Below, piece after piece: positions 44,685-52,955 of a stretch of 64,000 bases of DNA (the first letter of the stretch is position 1; every line of letters begins with the position of its first letter). Both the position numbers and the translations under genes were made by a program. The DNA is from Gammaproteobacteria bacterium. GTDB taxonomy: Bacteria > Pseudomonadota > Gammaproteobacteria > Eutrophobiales > Eutrophobiaceae. The stretch covers positions 68,091-132,090 of the forward strand of contig JAURNW010000035.1 in NCBI GenBank assembly GCA_030829985.1, given 5' to 3'. The notes beneath the pieces are model-generated. The model saw nothing but the letters and a program-made list of their open reading frames with translations, was not told the DNA's origin and did no database searches.

Positions 44685-46076
44685 ATGAACTATACCTGTA
44701 GATCTTCAAAAATAGTTTTGTTGGGCCTGATTTTAATCTTGCCCGGCCTGGCCAGCGCAAAAGTTACCGAATATCAACTCGAAAACGGCCTCAAGTTACT
44801 GGTAAAGGAAGATCATCGTGCCCCGGTTGTTGTGACTCAGGTCTGGTATAAGGTAGGCGGTAGTTATGAACATGACGGAATCACCGGTTTATCACATGCG
44901 CTTGAACACATGATGTTTAAGGGTACTGAAAAATTTCCGAATGGTGAATTCTCACGCATCATCTCGGAAAATGGCGGTAGCGATAATGCGTTTACCGGGC
45001 CGGATTACACTGCCTATTTTCAGACATTGGAGAAATCACGACTCAAGACCAGTTTTGAGTTGGAAGCCGATCGTATGCGTTACCTAACGTTGCCAGCGGA
45101 AGAATTTGCCAAAGAGATAGAGGTTGTTAAAGAAGAACGTCGCTGGCGTACTGAAGATAACCCTCAGTCTTTTTTGTATGAAGTCGCGATGGCAACAACC
45201 TATCAAACCAGCCCTTATCGTTATCCCGTAATTGGTTGGATGCAGGATCTCGATAACATGACCATAGAAGATTTAAAGGCGTGGTATCAAAAATGGTATG
45301 CACCTAATAATGCGACACTGGTTATTGCCGGTGATGTAAATCCCGATGAAGTGTTTGAGATGGCCAAGAAATACTTTGGTCCATTACCTGCAGGCGAGCC
45401 AATTAGCGTGCAGTCTCTGGACGAAGTAGAGCAAAAAGGAATAAAACGCATCACGGTAAAGCGTCCGGCAGAATTACCTTATTTAATGATGGCGTATAAA
45501 ACGCCAGTGATTAAACCGGATAGTATTAATAAAGATAAACATGATTGGGAGCCTTATGCGCTGGAAGTATTAGCAGGCATTCTCGATGGCGGCAGTAGTG
45601 CACGCATTACCAGTCGTTTGGTTAGAGGCAGTGAGATTGCTGCTGGTGCAAGCGCAGGTTACCGAATGGTTTCTCGACTGGATAATTTGTTCACGCTGTC
45701 GGGTACGCCTTCTAAAGGCAAAACGGTACAGGAACTGGAAACAGCATTGCGTAACGAGGTTCTGGATTTACAGCAAAACCCGGTAACCGAAGAAGAATTA
45801 CAGCGTGTTAAAGCGCAGGTTATTTCCGGTGATGTGTATGAAAAAGACTCTATGTTTTATCAGGCAATGATACTGGGCACATTGGAAACGGTAGGTCTGT
45901 CATGGAAAATCGCAGATGAATATGTTGATGGTGTAAAAGCAGTAACAGCGGAGCAAGTTATGGCAGTAGCAAAAAAATATCTGATTGATGACCGATTAAC
46001 CGTCGCAGAACTTGATCCATTGCCATTAGATGGGCAGCCACGACGGCCGAGAGGAGGTAATCCTCATGTTCGTTAA
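44685..46076 (+). CDS. M16 family zinc peptidase (pitrilysin-type), exported
   Basis: A 463-residue periplasmic protease. A signal peptide (SSKIVLLGLILILPGLASAK, cleavage near residue 25) precedes the M16 domain. The zinc site is the inverted motif HALEHMMFKGT (HxxEH) with the distal Glu about 75 residues later in EIEVVKEERRWRTE. The C-terminal half has SSARITSRLVRGSEIAAGASAGY. It pairs with the next gene, which encodes a second M16-like subunit, as in many proteobacteria. The overlap with the next gene is small (start at 46066 lies inside this gene). Targets unknown. Confidence 0.92.
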   Translation: MNYTCRSSKIVLLGLILILPGLASAKVTEYQLENGLKLLVKEDHRAPVVVTQVWYKVGGSYEHDGITGLSHALEHMMFKGTEKFPNGEFSRIISENGGSDNAFTGPDYTAYFQTLEKSRLKTSFELEADRMRYLTLPAEEFAKEIEVVKEERRWRTEDNPQSFLYEVAMATTYQTSPYRYPVIGWMQDLDNMTIEDLKAWYQKWYAPNNATLVIAGDVNPDEVFEMAKKYFGPLPAGEPISVQSLDEVEQKGIKRITVKRPAELPYLMMAYKTPVIKPDSINKDKHDWEPYALEVLAGILDGGSSARITSRLVRGSEIAAGASAGYRMVSRLDNLFTLSGTPSKGKTVQELETALRNEVLDLQQNPVTEEELQRVKAQVISGDVYEKDSMFYQAMILGTLETVGLSWKIADEYVDGVKAVTAEQVMAVAKKYLIDDRLTVAELDPLPLDGQPRRPRGGNPHVR

Positions 46077-47529
46077 TAGCACCTCTAAAAATGCACTTTT
46101 TCCGCGATTACTTCGTCGAGTCCGTGCTCAAATCCTCATGTATGACTTATACACTCCGGTTCTGCGCGCGGCCTCTCCTCGCACTCACGAAAAAACCACT
46201 ATTTTTAGAAGCACTATAAAAATTATTGTATGTGCAATGTTGTTTTCAAGTTGGTCGGCTCAAGCTTCACCAAAGATTGAGACTTGGAAGACCAGTAGCG
46301 GCGCTGAAGTCTACTATGTACATGCGCCTGAATTGCCCATGGTTGATATGCAACTTGTGTTTGATGCGGGCAGTAGTCGTGATGCAGAACTGCCGGGACT
46401 AGCTGCATTAACCAGTGGTTTACTGGAGCAAGGTGCTGATGGTTTGGATGCTGACGCAATTAGTAAAGGTTTTGAATCACTCGGCGCAGTTTTTGGTAGT
46501 GATGCTGGCTACGACTCTGCCTCAGTGCAATTAAGATCATTAACGGAAGTGTCATTGTTGGCTGATGCAATTAAAAACTTTAAGCGTGTCATTTCAAAAC
46601 CGGATTTTCCAGCAGATGCGTTAGAACGACGTCGCGCGCGAACTTTAATAGGATTGAAATCGAAACAACAATCACCGGGTGCTTTAGCAAGAGATGCTTT
46701 TATGAAGGCACTCTATCAATCACATCCTTATGCTCAACCAACGGAAGGTACAGAAGAATCTGTTGCAGCAATCAAGCGCAAGGACATAGAAGCATTTTAT
46801 AAAGAATATTATGTCTCAAATAATGCAATAGTTGCGATTGTCGGTGCGGTTGATCGTAAACAGGCTGAGAAAATTGCTGAAGACATTACCAGTGGTTTGC
46901 AGAAGGGCACAAAAGCAAAGCCACTGGAAAAGGTAAGAAGTCTGGATAAGTCGAATAAAATATTTATTGAACACCCGTCTATGCAAACTCATATTCTTGT
47001 AGGGCAGCCTGGACTCAACCGTGGTGATCCGGATTACTTTCCGTTATATGTGGGCAACCATGTACTTGGCGGCGGCGGTATGGTGTCGCGTTTGTTCGCG
47101 GAGATTCGTGAAAAACGAGGACTGTCTTACAGTGCTTATAGTTATTTTTCACCGATGCGTTTTGAAGGCCCTTTTATTGCCGGCTTACAAACTAAAACAG
47201 GACAAGTCGATGAAGCCTTGTCGGTGTTGATGGAAAATATAGAAAGCTTTATCAAGGACGGCCCAACGGAAGAAGAATTAATTGCTTCCAAGAAAAACAT
47301 AACCGGTGGTTATCCATTGCGAATCGATAGTAATGGCAAAATTCTTAACTATGTTGTCGTCATTGGCTATTACAAGTTGCCGTTAGATTACCTTAATACG
47401 TTTAATGCCAATGTCGAAGCGGTAACTATCGAACAGATAAAAGATGCTTTTAAACGACGGGTTAAGCCAGACAAACTGGTGACAGTGATGGTTGGTAAGC
47501 CTGCGGAAGAAAGCAAAGAAGGTTCCTGA
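46066..47529 (+). CDS. M16 family peptidase-like protein, exported, with insertion in signal peptide
   Basis: A 487-residue protein whose start at 46066 is set by a strong AGGAGGTAA 4 nt upstream. The usual zinc HxxEH is absent (LPGLAALTSGLLEQGAD in that position), so this is the non-catalytic partner of the preceding peptidase, with the conserved RLFAEIREKRGLSYSAYSYF in the C-terminal half. A normal signal peptide (IKIIVCAMLFSSWSAQASP) is preceded by 44 unusual residues rich in Arg and Pro, encoded by a palindromic element at 46083-46214. Without it the N-terminus would read MFVNSTIKIIVCAMLFSS, a normal Sec signal. The extension may impair export. Confidence 0.88.
   Translation: MFVNSTSKNALFPRLLRRVRAQILMYDLYTPVLRAASPRTHEKTTIFRSTIKIIVCAMLFSSWSAQASPKIETWKTSSGAEVYYVHAPELPMVDMQLVFDAGSSRDAELPGLAALTSGLLEQGADGLDADAISKGFESLGAVFGSDAGYDSASVQLRSLTEVSLLADAIKNFKRVISKPDFPADALERRRARTLIGLKSKQQSPGALARDAFMKALYQSHPYAQPTEGTEESVAAIKRKDIEAFYKEYYVSNNAIVAIVGAVDRKQAEKIAEDITSGLQKGTKAKPLEKVRSLDKSNKIFIEHPSMQTHILVGQPGLNRGDPDYFPLYVGNHVLGGGGMVSRLFAEIREKRGLSYSAYSYFSPMRFEGPFIAGLQTKTGQVDEALSVLMENIESFIKDGPTEEELIASKKNITGGYPLRIDSNGKILNYVVVIGYYKLPLDYLNTFNANVEAVTIEQIKDAFKRRVKPDKLVTVMVGKPAEESKEGS
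46083..46214. mobile_element. 126-bp palindromic MITE-like insertion in a coding sequence
   Basis: Terminal inverted repeats TCTAAAAAT (46084-46092) and ATTTTTAGA (46201-46209) are perfect over 9 bp. The inner arms are imperfectly complementary (TTTTTCCGCGA against TCACGAAAAAA) and the centre is a hairpin TGTAT-GACTT-ATACA (46139-46153), which lies at the exact middle of the element. It is flanked by the direct repeat AGCAC (46078-46082 and 46210-46214), a candidate target-site duplication. Element plus one repeat copy is 132 bp, exactly 44 codons, and it has no stop codon in the host frame. It encodes no transposase. Other copies should exist elsewhere in the genome. Confidence 0.78.
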
Positions 47530-48085
47530 GCTCTTGGCCGCTCCGGGAAAGATTCGGCTTATTGCCGGCAAGTGGCGTGGCAGAAAACTGGATGTTATTG
47601 ATTCGCCCGGGTTGCGTCCGACACCTGATCGAATTCGTGAAACCCTGTTTAACTGGTTGCAACAACAGATTGTTGGCGCACGATGTCTGGATCTGTTTGC
47701 AGGTACCGGTGCGCTTGCGTTCGAGGCCCTGTCGCGTGGCGCAACTGAAGTCGTCATGGTTGAGTCCAATCCAAATATAATCGAATCCTTAAACCAGCAT
47801 GCAGAAACACTGGGTAGTGAAGGGCATATAATTCAACTCGCAGACGCAATAGGCTGGATGAAGCAAGGTATCAAAGGATTTGATATTATTTTTCTCGATC
47901 CACCCTTTGGTCAGGGTTATATCGAACAATGTTGTACAATAATAAGTGAACAGTCATTGTTGAATGCACGTGGGCTGGTTTATATTGAATCCGAAAAGAG
48001 CTTAAGCTTGCCGGATGGTTGGGAAATCAGAAAACAAACGAAAGCTGGCAATGTGCAATCAGCGTTAATTGAGCCGGCGGATTGA
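47492..48085 (+). CDS. rsmD: 16S rRNA (guanine966-N2)-methyltransferase
   Basis: A 197-residue SAM-dependent enzyme that methylates G966 of 16S rRNA. It has IRLIAGKWRGRKLDV, the RsmD N-terminus, LRPTPDRIRETLFNWL, motif I CLDLFAGTGALAFEALSRGA, and the catalytic FLDPPFGQGY. The start is unclear: the frame opens with TTG at 47492 inside the M16 gene, and another TTG at 47534 would remove 14 residues. The upstream gene ends at 47529. It precedes coaD, the standard order. Confidence 0.93.
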   Translation: MVSLRKKAKKVPELLAAPGKIRLIAGKWRGRKLDVIDSPGLRPTPDRIRETLFNWLQQQIVGARCLDLFAGTGALAFEALSRGATEVVMVESNPNIIESLNQHAETLGSEGHIIQLADAIGWMKQGIKGFDIIFLDPPFGQGYIEQCCTIISEQSLLNARGLVYIESEKSLSLPDGWEIRKQTKAGNVQSALIEPAD

Positions 48086-48104
48086 AAATCAAAAAGAGGC
48101 AGAA

Positions 48105-48581
48105 ATGACAACAGCAATCTATCCAGGTACATTTGATCCTGTTACCAAAGGCCATGAAGATATTGCGTTACGCGCATCAAATCTGTTTGATAAAGTTATT
48201 GTTGCTGTCGCTGATACCAGCAGTAAGAAGACGCTATTTACAATTGATGAACGCGTTGCAATGGCCGCTAGCGTCTTGTCTCAAGTCAGTAATGTTGAAG
48301 TAATCCCTTTTCGGGCTTTGGTAACAGATGTTGCGCGTGAGAAAAACGTAAGTGTAATCGTTCGTGGGGTTCGAGCTGTATCAGACTTTGATTACGAGTT
48401 TCAAATGGCGGGAATGAACAGGCAGTTAAACGCTGATGTTGAAACTGTCTTTTTAGTGCCATCTGAAAACCTGGCTTGTACCAGCTCTAGTTTGGTACGT
48501 GAGATAGCTTCTTTAAACGGAGATGTCAGTTTGTTTGTTGATGAAGTTGTTGTTGTTGCCTTAAAACAAAAATTTTCTTAA
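48105..48581 (+). CDS. coaD: Phosphopantetheine adenylyltransferase
   Basis: A 158-residue enzyme joining 4'-phosphopantetheine and ATP to dephospho-CoA, the penultimate CoA step. The ATG at 48105 follows AGAGG; the frame extends 12 codons upstream without family support. It has AIYPGTFDPVTKGHEDIALRA with the T/HxGH nucleotide site, SVIVRGVRAVSDFDYEFQMA, and the C-terminal CTSSSLVREIASLNGDVS, all in the family positions. Length is normal. coaBC, the enzyme two steps earlier, is in the same window at 61034. Confidence 0.97.
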   Translation: MTTAIYPGTFDPVTKGHEDIALRASNLFDKVIVAVADTSSKKTLFTIDERVAMAASVLSQVSNVEVIPFRALVTDVAREKNVSVIVRGVRAVSDFDYEFQMAGMNRQLNADVETVFLVPSENLACTSSSLVREIASLNGDVSLFVDEVVVVALKQKFS

Positions 48582-48641
48582 TCAGATGCAAAACTCATTT
48601 CTGCACTGCGTTCTTTATTAATCGATAACAAACTTAATCCG

Positions 48642-50318
48642 ATGAAGTTCTTGTCTTTATTTGCCTGTGTTTTATTTTTTATATCCACACTTGTTTTTGC
48701 CGAGCCGCTTAAGCAGGCGGCAATTGCTAGCGCACACCCTTTAGCAACCCAAGCCGGTATCGAAATCTTAAAAAAAGGCGGGAATGCCTTTGATGCAGCT
48801 GCAGCTGTAACCGCATCTTTAGCTGTTGTTGAACCGTATAGTTCGGGATTAGGTGGTGGCGCATTCTGGTTGCTTCACCGTGCATCAGACAGCAAACAAC
48901 TGATGATGGATGGCCGTGAAAAAGCGCCTATGCGCAGTACTCATGATATGTATCTGGATAAATCCGGTGATGTTATTAAGGGCTTGTCATTAAACGGTGC
49001 GTTAGCAGCAGGTATCCCCGGCGTTCCTGCCGGCATTGATCATCTAGTGAGATACTATGGGCGCTTGAGCCTGGAAGAAGTTCTTGCTCCAGCGATTAAA
49101 CAGGCCAGTGAAGGTTTTGCAGTTTCAAGACGTTATCAAAAACTGATGGGCTACAGGTTGGACGTAGTTAAGCAATATTCTGAAACGGCACAGATATTCC
49201 TTAAAAATTTTAAAGTGCCTGCTGTTGGAGAATTGATCGTTCAAAAAGATTTGGCGAACACGTTGTTGGCGATCGCAAATAATGGCAGCAGGGGTTTTTA
49301 TCAGGGTCCTGTGGCAAAACAGTTAGTTTCCAGCGTTAGAAATAATGGCGGTATCTGGGAATTGGATGATCTTGAAAAATACCAGGTTATTGAACGAGAG
49401 CCGATCGTTATTGATTATAAAGGTATCAAGGTGATTTCTGCTTCACCACCATCTTCAGGCGGCATTGTAATGGGGCAGGCGTTGAATATTCTGGAGCAAT
49501 TCGATTTACATAAGCTGGAGCCGGTCACACGTAAACATGTCATTATTGAAGCCATGCGTCGTGCTTATCGAGATCGTGCAGCTTATCTTGGTGATCCTGA
49601 TTTTATTGATATCCCAATTGAACGTTTATTAGATAAAGACTATATCGAAGGTCTGGCATTAACTATCGATACTGAACGGGCTACGCCCAGTAGTGAGCTC
49701 AGTGATATTACTGCTGAACAACATACGGGAACGGACACTACTCATTTTTCAATTGTTGATGCCGATGGTAATCGTGTATCAGCGACATTAAGTATTAACT
49801 TGCCCTTTGGTTCAGGCTTTGTTGCCAAGGGTACTGGTGTACTTTTAAATAATGAGATGGATGATTTTTCAGTTAAACCATTAACGGCAAATGCCTATGG
49901 CCTGATTGGTGATCATGCTAATGCGATTGCGCCCGGCAAACGTCCTTTATCAAGTATGACGCCAACCTTTCTCGAAACAGAAGATCGGAGTGGCATACTG
50001 GGTACACCAGGAGGAAGCCGTATCATCAGCATGGTGCTGTTGGGTGTATTGGATTTTGCCGAAGGTAACCCGCCAAGTTCCTGGGTTAGCTTGCCACGTT
50101 ATCATCACCAATATTTGCCCGATGAAGTTCAATATGAACCAGGTGGTTTAAGCTATGATGAACAAGCAGTGCTTGAATCCAAGGGACATGTATTAAAAGA
50201 AAAAAATCGTCAGTATGGCAACATGCAGGCAATAATGATCTGGAAGAAAAAAGATTTAACGTTTGCTGCCAGTGATCCCAGGGGTGAAGGATTGGCAGAA
50301 GTATTATATCTTCCTTAA
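48642..50318 (+). CDS. ggt: Gamma-glutamyltransferase, exported
   Basis: A 558-residue periplasmic N-terminal-nucleophile hydrolase that cleaves or transfers the gamma-glutamyl group of glutathione. A signal peptide (LSLFACVLFFISTLVFAEP, cleavage near residue 20) precedes ASAHPLATQAGIEILKKGGNAFDAAAA. The precursor is cut before the catalytic Thr, which is in DTTHFSIVDADGN (about Thr366). The second-subunit motifs are NLPFGSGFVAKGTGVLLNNEMDDF and SSMTPTF, and GTPGGSRI forms the oxyanion region. Length is normal. It stands between coaD and an unrelated gene. Confidence 0.94.
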   Translation: MKFLSLFACVLFFISTLVFAEPLKQAAIASAHPLATQAGIEILKKGGNAFDAAAAVTASLAVVEPYSSGLGGGAFWLLHRASDSKQLMMDGREKAPMRSTHDMYLDKSGDVIKGLSLNGALAAGIPGVPAGIDHLVRYYGRLSLEEVLAPAIKQASEGFAVSRRYQKLMGYRLDVVKQYSETAQIFLKNFKVPAVGELIVQKDLANTLLAIANNGSRGFYQGPVAKQLVSSVRNNGGIWELDDLEKYQVIEREPIVIDYKGIKVISASPPSSGGIVMGQALNILEQFDLHKLEPVTRKHVIIEAMRRAYRDRAAYLGDPDFIDIPIERLLDKDYIEGLALTIDTERATPSSELSDITAEQHTGTDTTHFSIVDADGNRVSATLSINLPFGSGFVAKGTGVLLNNEMDDFSVKPLTANAYGLIGDHANAIAPGKRPLSSMTPTFLETEDRSGILGTPGGSRIISMVLLGVLDFAEGNPPSSWVSLPRYHHQYLPDEVQYEPGGLSYDEQAVLESKGHVLKEKNRQYGNMQAIMIWKKKDLTFAASDPRGEGLAEVLYLP

Positions 50319-50402
50319 GCCACATCATTATTGAATGAAGCGCGCTGTCTTTGTAAAGCATGGAAAAGAAATATTGATCTTGGTGTAAAGTCTGCGCCGC
50401 TA

Positions 50403-51728
50403 TTAAATTTTCCTAAACAGACGAAAGCCCAGGTTGAAGGCCCGGTATGTTGGTGAATACCAGTAACGGTTAGCTGATCGCACTCCTGTCGGAATGTTGT
50501 ACCATGATCCGCCGCGCGCCACACGATTATCGCATGAGTCACTAATGTATTCATCGCCATTGCTGGGGGCATCGTCGTAACCTTTTTTCCAGCAGTCTTC
50601 AACCCATTCCCAAACATTGCCGTGCATGTCATACAAGCCAAAAGGATTTACTTTATAAGTGCCTACCGGAGCTGTTTTGGCAACACCATCATTACACTCA
50701 ACATGTCTCCAGCCATAGCGATTTTCTTTTTGCCCTACTTCATCATATAAATTGGCATACAAACATAATTCATTTTGTGTGTTGCCGAAGTGATAGTCTG
50801 TTGTACTTCTGGCTCGCGCCGCGTATTCCCATTTTGCTTCTGTCGCTAATCGATAGTTGCTGCCAGTCTCTTTATTTAGCCATTCGATATACGCCTTCGC
50901 ATCATTCCAGCTTACGCAAGTTACAGGATGTTGATCAGTTTGAGTGAAGCCCGGTTCGTACCAGTTCACGCCTTCTTTCCAGCCAAAGTCAACGCCGCCG
51001 CCATCAGCAAAGCATCCTTTAAAAAAGGTATTCTTTTCAGCGTCAGTCATATATCCGGTGGCATCAATAAATTTTTTAAACTGGCCTCTGGTTACTTCAT
51101 GTTTCGCCATTTCAAAAGAGTCGACCGTAACTAAATGTTGCGGTTTTTCATCATTCCTGCCAGCTAATGTTCCCATCAAATAGGTGCCACCAGGAATCAA
51201 AATCATTTCTCCGGCAAGTTCGTTCTGTTCTGATTTAATATTTTCGGGTCGTTTATCTTGTTGAAGAATTTGTTCGAGATGTTTCTCTGCGTCAGATACG
51301 GCGATAGCATCCGGGTTAATTTTGCGTATCTCTTTCAGGTATTTTCTGGCCCCTTCATAATCTTTATTGTTGAGTGCCTCCTGTAAAGATTGGGTATGTC
51401 TTTTAAGGATATTGGAAAGAATCCGGGCAGCGCCCAAGTGGTCCGGGTCTTGTTGCAGGATTTCCCTTACCATCTCAAGGGCATTATCACCATCGGGCTC
51501 AGTTAAATACCCTGCCTCCATAAACTGTTGAGCAGCACTTAGCAGACGTATGATGTCTGCGGTCATCAGGTCTTCACTATTTTGATCAATACCCTCGTTT
51601 ACGGCGAAAGTATTTGTGATCGGAAGTACGATTAAGGTAATTGTCAGAATTAATGCAGTCGAAAAGATTTTCTCATAAGTTCTTTTCAATTTTATTGAAG
51701 GTGAAATTTGACTCAGTAGGTTCATCAT
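50403..51728 (-). CDS. SUMF1/formylglycine-generating-enzyme-like protein with TPR-like N-terminus
   Basis: A 441-residue exported protein. The N-terminal hydrophobic segment (IFSTALILTITLIVLPITNTFAV) is a signal or anchor. A helical region with repeat-like units follows (VREILQQDPDHLGAARILSNIL, EALNNKDYEGARKYLKEIRKINPDA), then the FGE-sulfatase domain from about residue 170: IPGGTYLMGT, EVTRGQFKKFIDATGY, HPVTCVSWNDAKAYIEWLN, LATEAKWEYAARA, YDMHGNVWEWVEDCW, VARGGSWY and a terminal GFRLFRK. Bacterial members with this layout often act in signalling or lipoprotein contexts rather than on sulfatases. No sulfatase is nearby, so substrate is unknown. Confidence 0.85.
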   Translation of the reverse strand: MMNLLSQISPSIKLKRTYEKIFSTALILTITLIVLPITNTFAVNEGIDQNSEDLMTADIIRLLSAAQQFMEAGYLTEPDGDNALEMVREILQQDPDHLGAARILSNILKRHTQSLQEALNNKDYEGARKYLKEIRKINPDAIAVSDAEKHLEQILQQDKRPENIKSEQNELAGEMILIPGGTYLMGTLAGRNDEKPQHLVTVDSFEMAKHEVTRGQFKKFIDATGYMTDAEKNTFFKGCFADGGGVDFGWKEGVNWYEPGFTQTDQHPVTCVSWNDAKAYIEWLNKETGSNYRLATEAKWEYAARARSTTDYHFGNTQNELCLYANLYDEVGQKENRYGWRHVECNDGVAKTAPVGTYKVNPFGLYDMHGNVWEWVEDCWKKGYDDAPSNGDEYISDSCDNRVARGGSWYNIPTGVRSANRYWYSPTYRAFNLGFRLFRKI

Positions 51729-52075
51729 AACTTATTCTTTTTATTGGTTATTTGTTATTATTTTTTCTTACAATATGTATATTTATGTATAAAAAGCGTC
51801 ATTTGCCCATTAATCATCCATGATTGAAATGCTTAAGAATGATGTGTGTATCAGAACGACCAAGATAGTATAGACTCAGAAAATGTCTGTAAGTTTAATC
51901 TACTCTTTATTTTAAAAGTTCTGCAACGCAAAACACACCCACCATTATGCTTTAAATACAGGTGTGTACACTAATGTAATTAAATAAACAGACTGACATT
52001 TTTCGATAGCTTAACAAAAGCGTCATGATCAAGCACTATTATGGGATAACCCTATAGTCACTCGATCCTTACAGG
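51729..52075. other. 347-bp non-coding gap between mutM and the SUMF1-like gene
   Basis: No coding ORF or RNA gene recognised. Both flanking genes are on the minus strand, so the gap holds the end of the mutM transcript and the SUMF1-like promoter. A short GGG-ATAA-CCC stem near 52043 is too weak to call a terminator. Confidence 0.45.
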
Positions 52076-52891
52076 TCAGCGTTGACAGAAACAGCAATAA
52101 AACGTTGAGCGCTGCCCAAGGCGGATCATTTTTATTGGTGTTTTACAGTTATTACAAGCCTCGCCTTTTCTGTCGTAAACTTGTAGTTCGTTTCTGAAAT
52201 AACCAGGATTACCCTCGCCATTAATGAAATCGCGTAAGGTAGTCCCTCCTTTTTCTATAGCACTATTCAAAACCCGTTTTATGGCAACAACCAGTTTTTC
52301 ATAACGTACTTTTGATACCTTCCCCGCTTTTTGTGACGGATTGATACCCGCCATAAAAAGCGCTTCGTTTGCGTAGATATTGCCCACGCCAACGACAATG
52401 CGGCTATCCATTATGAATGTTTTTATGGCTTGTGTTCGTTTTCTTGATCGAGCATATAGATAAGTTGAGTCAAACCCTTCACTTAGGGGTTCAGGCCCGA
52501 GGTGACGGATCAATTTATGATCCAGAGGGTCATCGGTAGTCCAGAGTATCGAGCCGAATTTTCGGGGGTCACGAAAACGCAATGAACATCCTGATTCAAA
52601 TACGATATCAACATGATCGTGTTTCTCGGGTGTTTGTTTTTCTCGCAGTACTCTTAAACTGCCGGACATCCCCAGGTGCAATAACATGCAGCCATTATCA
52701 GTATAAAAGAGTAAATACTTTGCGCGCCGCTCAAGTTTTTTTATGATTTTGCTTTTTAGAGATCGTTTTAGGGATAGTGGGATTGGCCATCGTAACTGTC
52801 GTTCTCGAATAATGATCTCTTTAATGATTTGACCAACAACATAAGGCGCGATACCTTTTCGTGTTGTTTCTACCTCGGGAAGTTCCGGCAT
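52076..52891 (-). CDS. mutM: Formamidopyrimidine-DNA glycosylase
   Basis: A 271-residue base-excision enzyme that removes 8-oxoguanine and FapyG. The N-terminal catalytic MPELPEVETTRKGI has Pro2 (nucleophile after Met removal) and Glu3. KYLLFYTDNGCMLLHLGMSGSL contains the conserved Lys and His. The helix-two-turn-helix is VVGVGNIYANEALF (about residue 165), and the C-terminal zinc finger is CNNC followed by FYCCFCQR. In many gammaproteobacteria it lies beside coaD and rpmG; here other genes separate them. Confidence 0.98.
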   Translation of the reverse strand: MPELPEVETTRKGIAPYVVGQIIKEIIIRERQLRWPIPLSLKRSLKSKIIKKLERRAKYLLFYTDNGCMLLHLGMSGSLRVLREKQTPEKHDHVDIVFESGCSLRFRDPRKFGSILWTTDDPLDHKLIRHLGPEPLSEGFDSTYLYARSRKRTQAIKTFIMDSRIVVGVGNIYANEALFMAGINPSQKAGKVSKVRYEKLVVAIKRVLNSAIEKGGTTLRDFINGEGNPGYFRNELQVYDRKGEACNNCKTPIKMIRLGQRSTFYCCFCQR

Positions 52892-52904
52892 AATTTATAT
52901 TGTA

Positions 52905-52918
52905 TTGATCTAGCGCAA
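52905..52918 (+). promoter_or_regulatory. FNR/Anr-like site 3, between mutM and the P-type ATPase
   Basis: TTGATCTAGCGCAA, the third copy of the 14-mer, in the 64-bp gap between divergent mutM and the P-type ATPase gene, 38 bp upstream of the ATPase ATG. At this distance from the start codon the promoter would be close, so activation or repression are both possible. Confidence 0.55.
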
Positions 52919-52955
52919 ACGGAGAGTCATAGTGTGTTGATAGAGTACCATCAGA

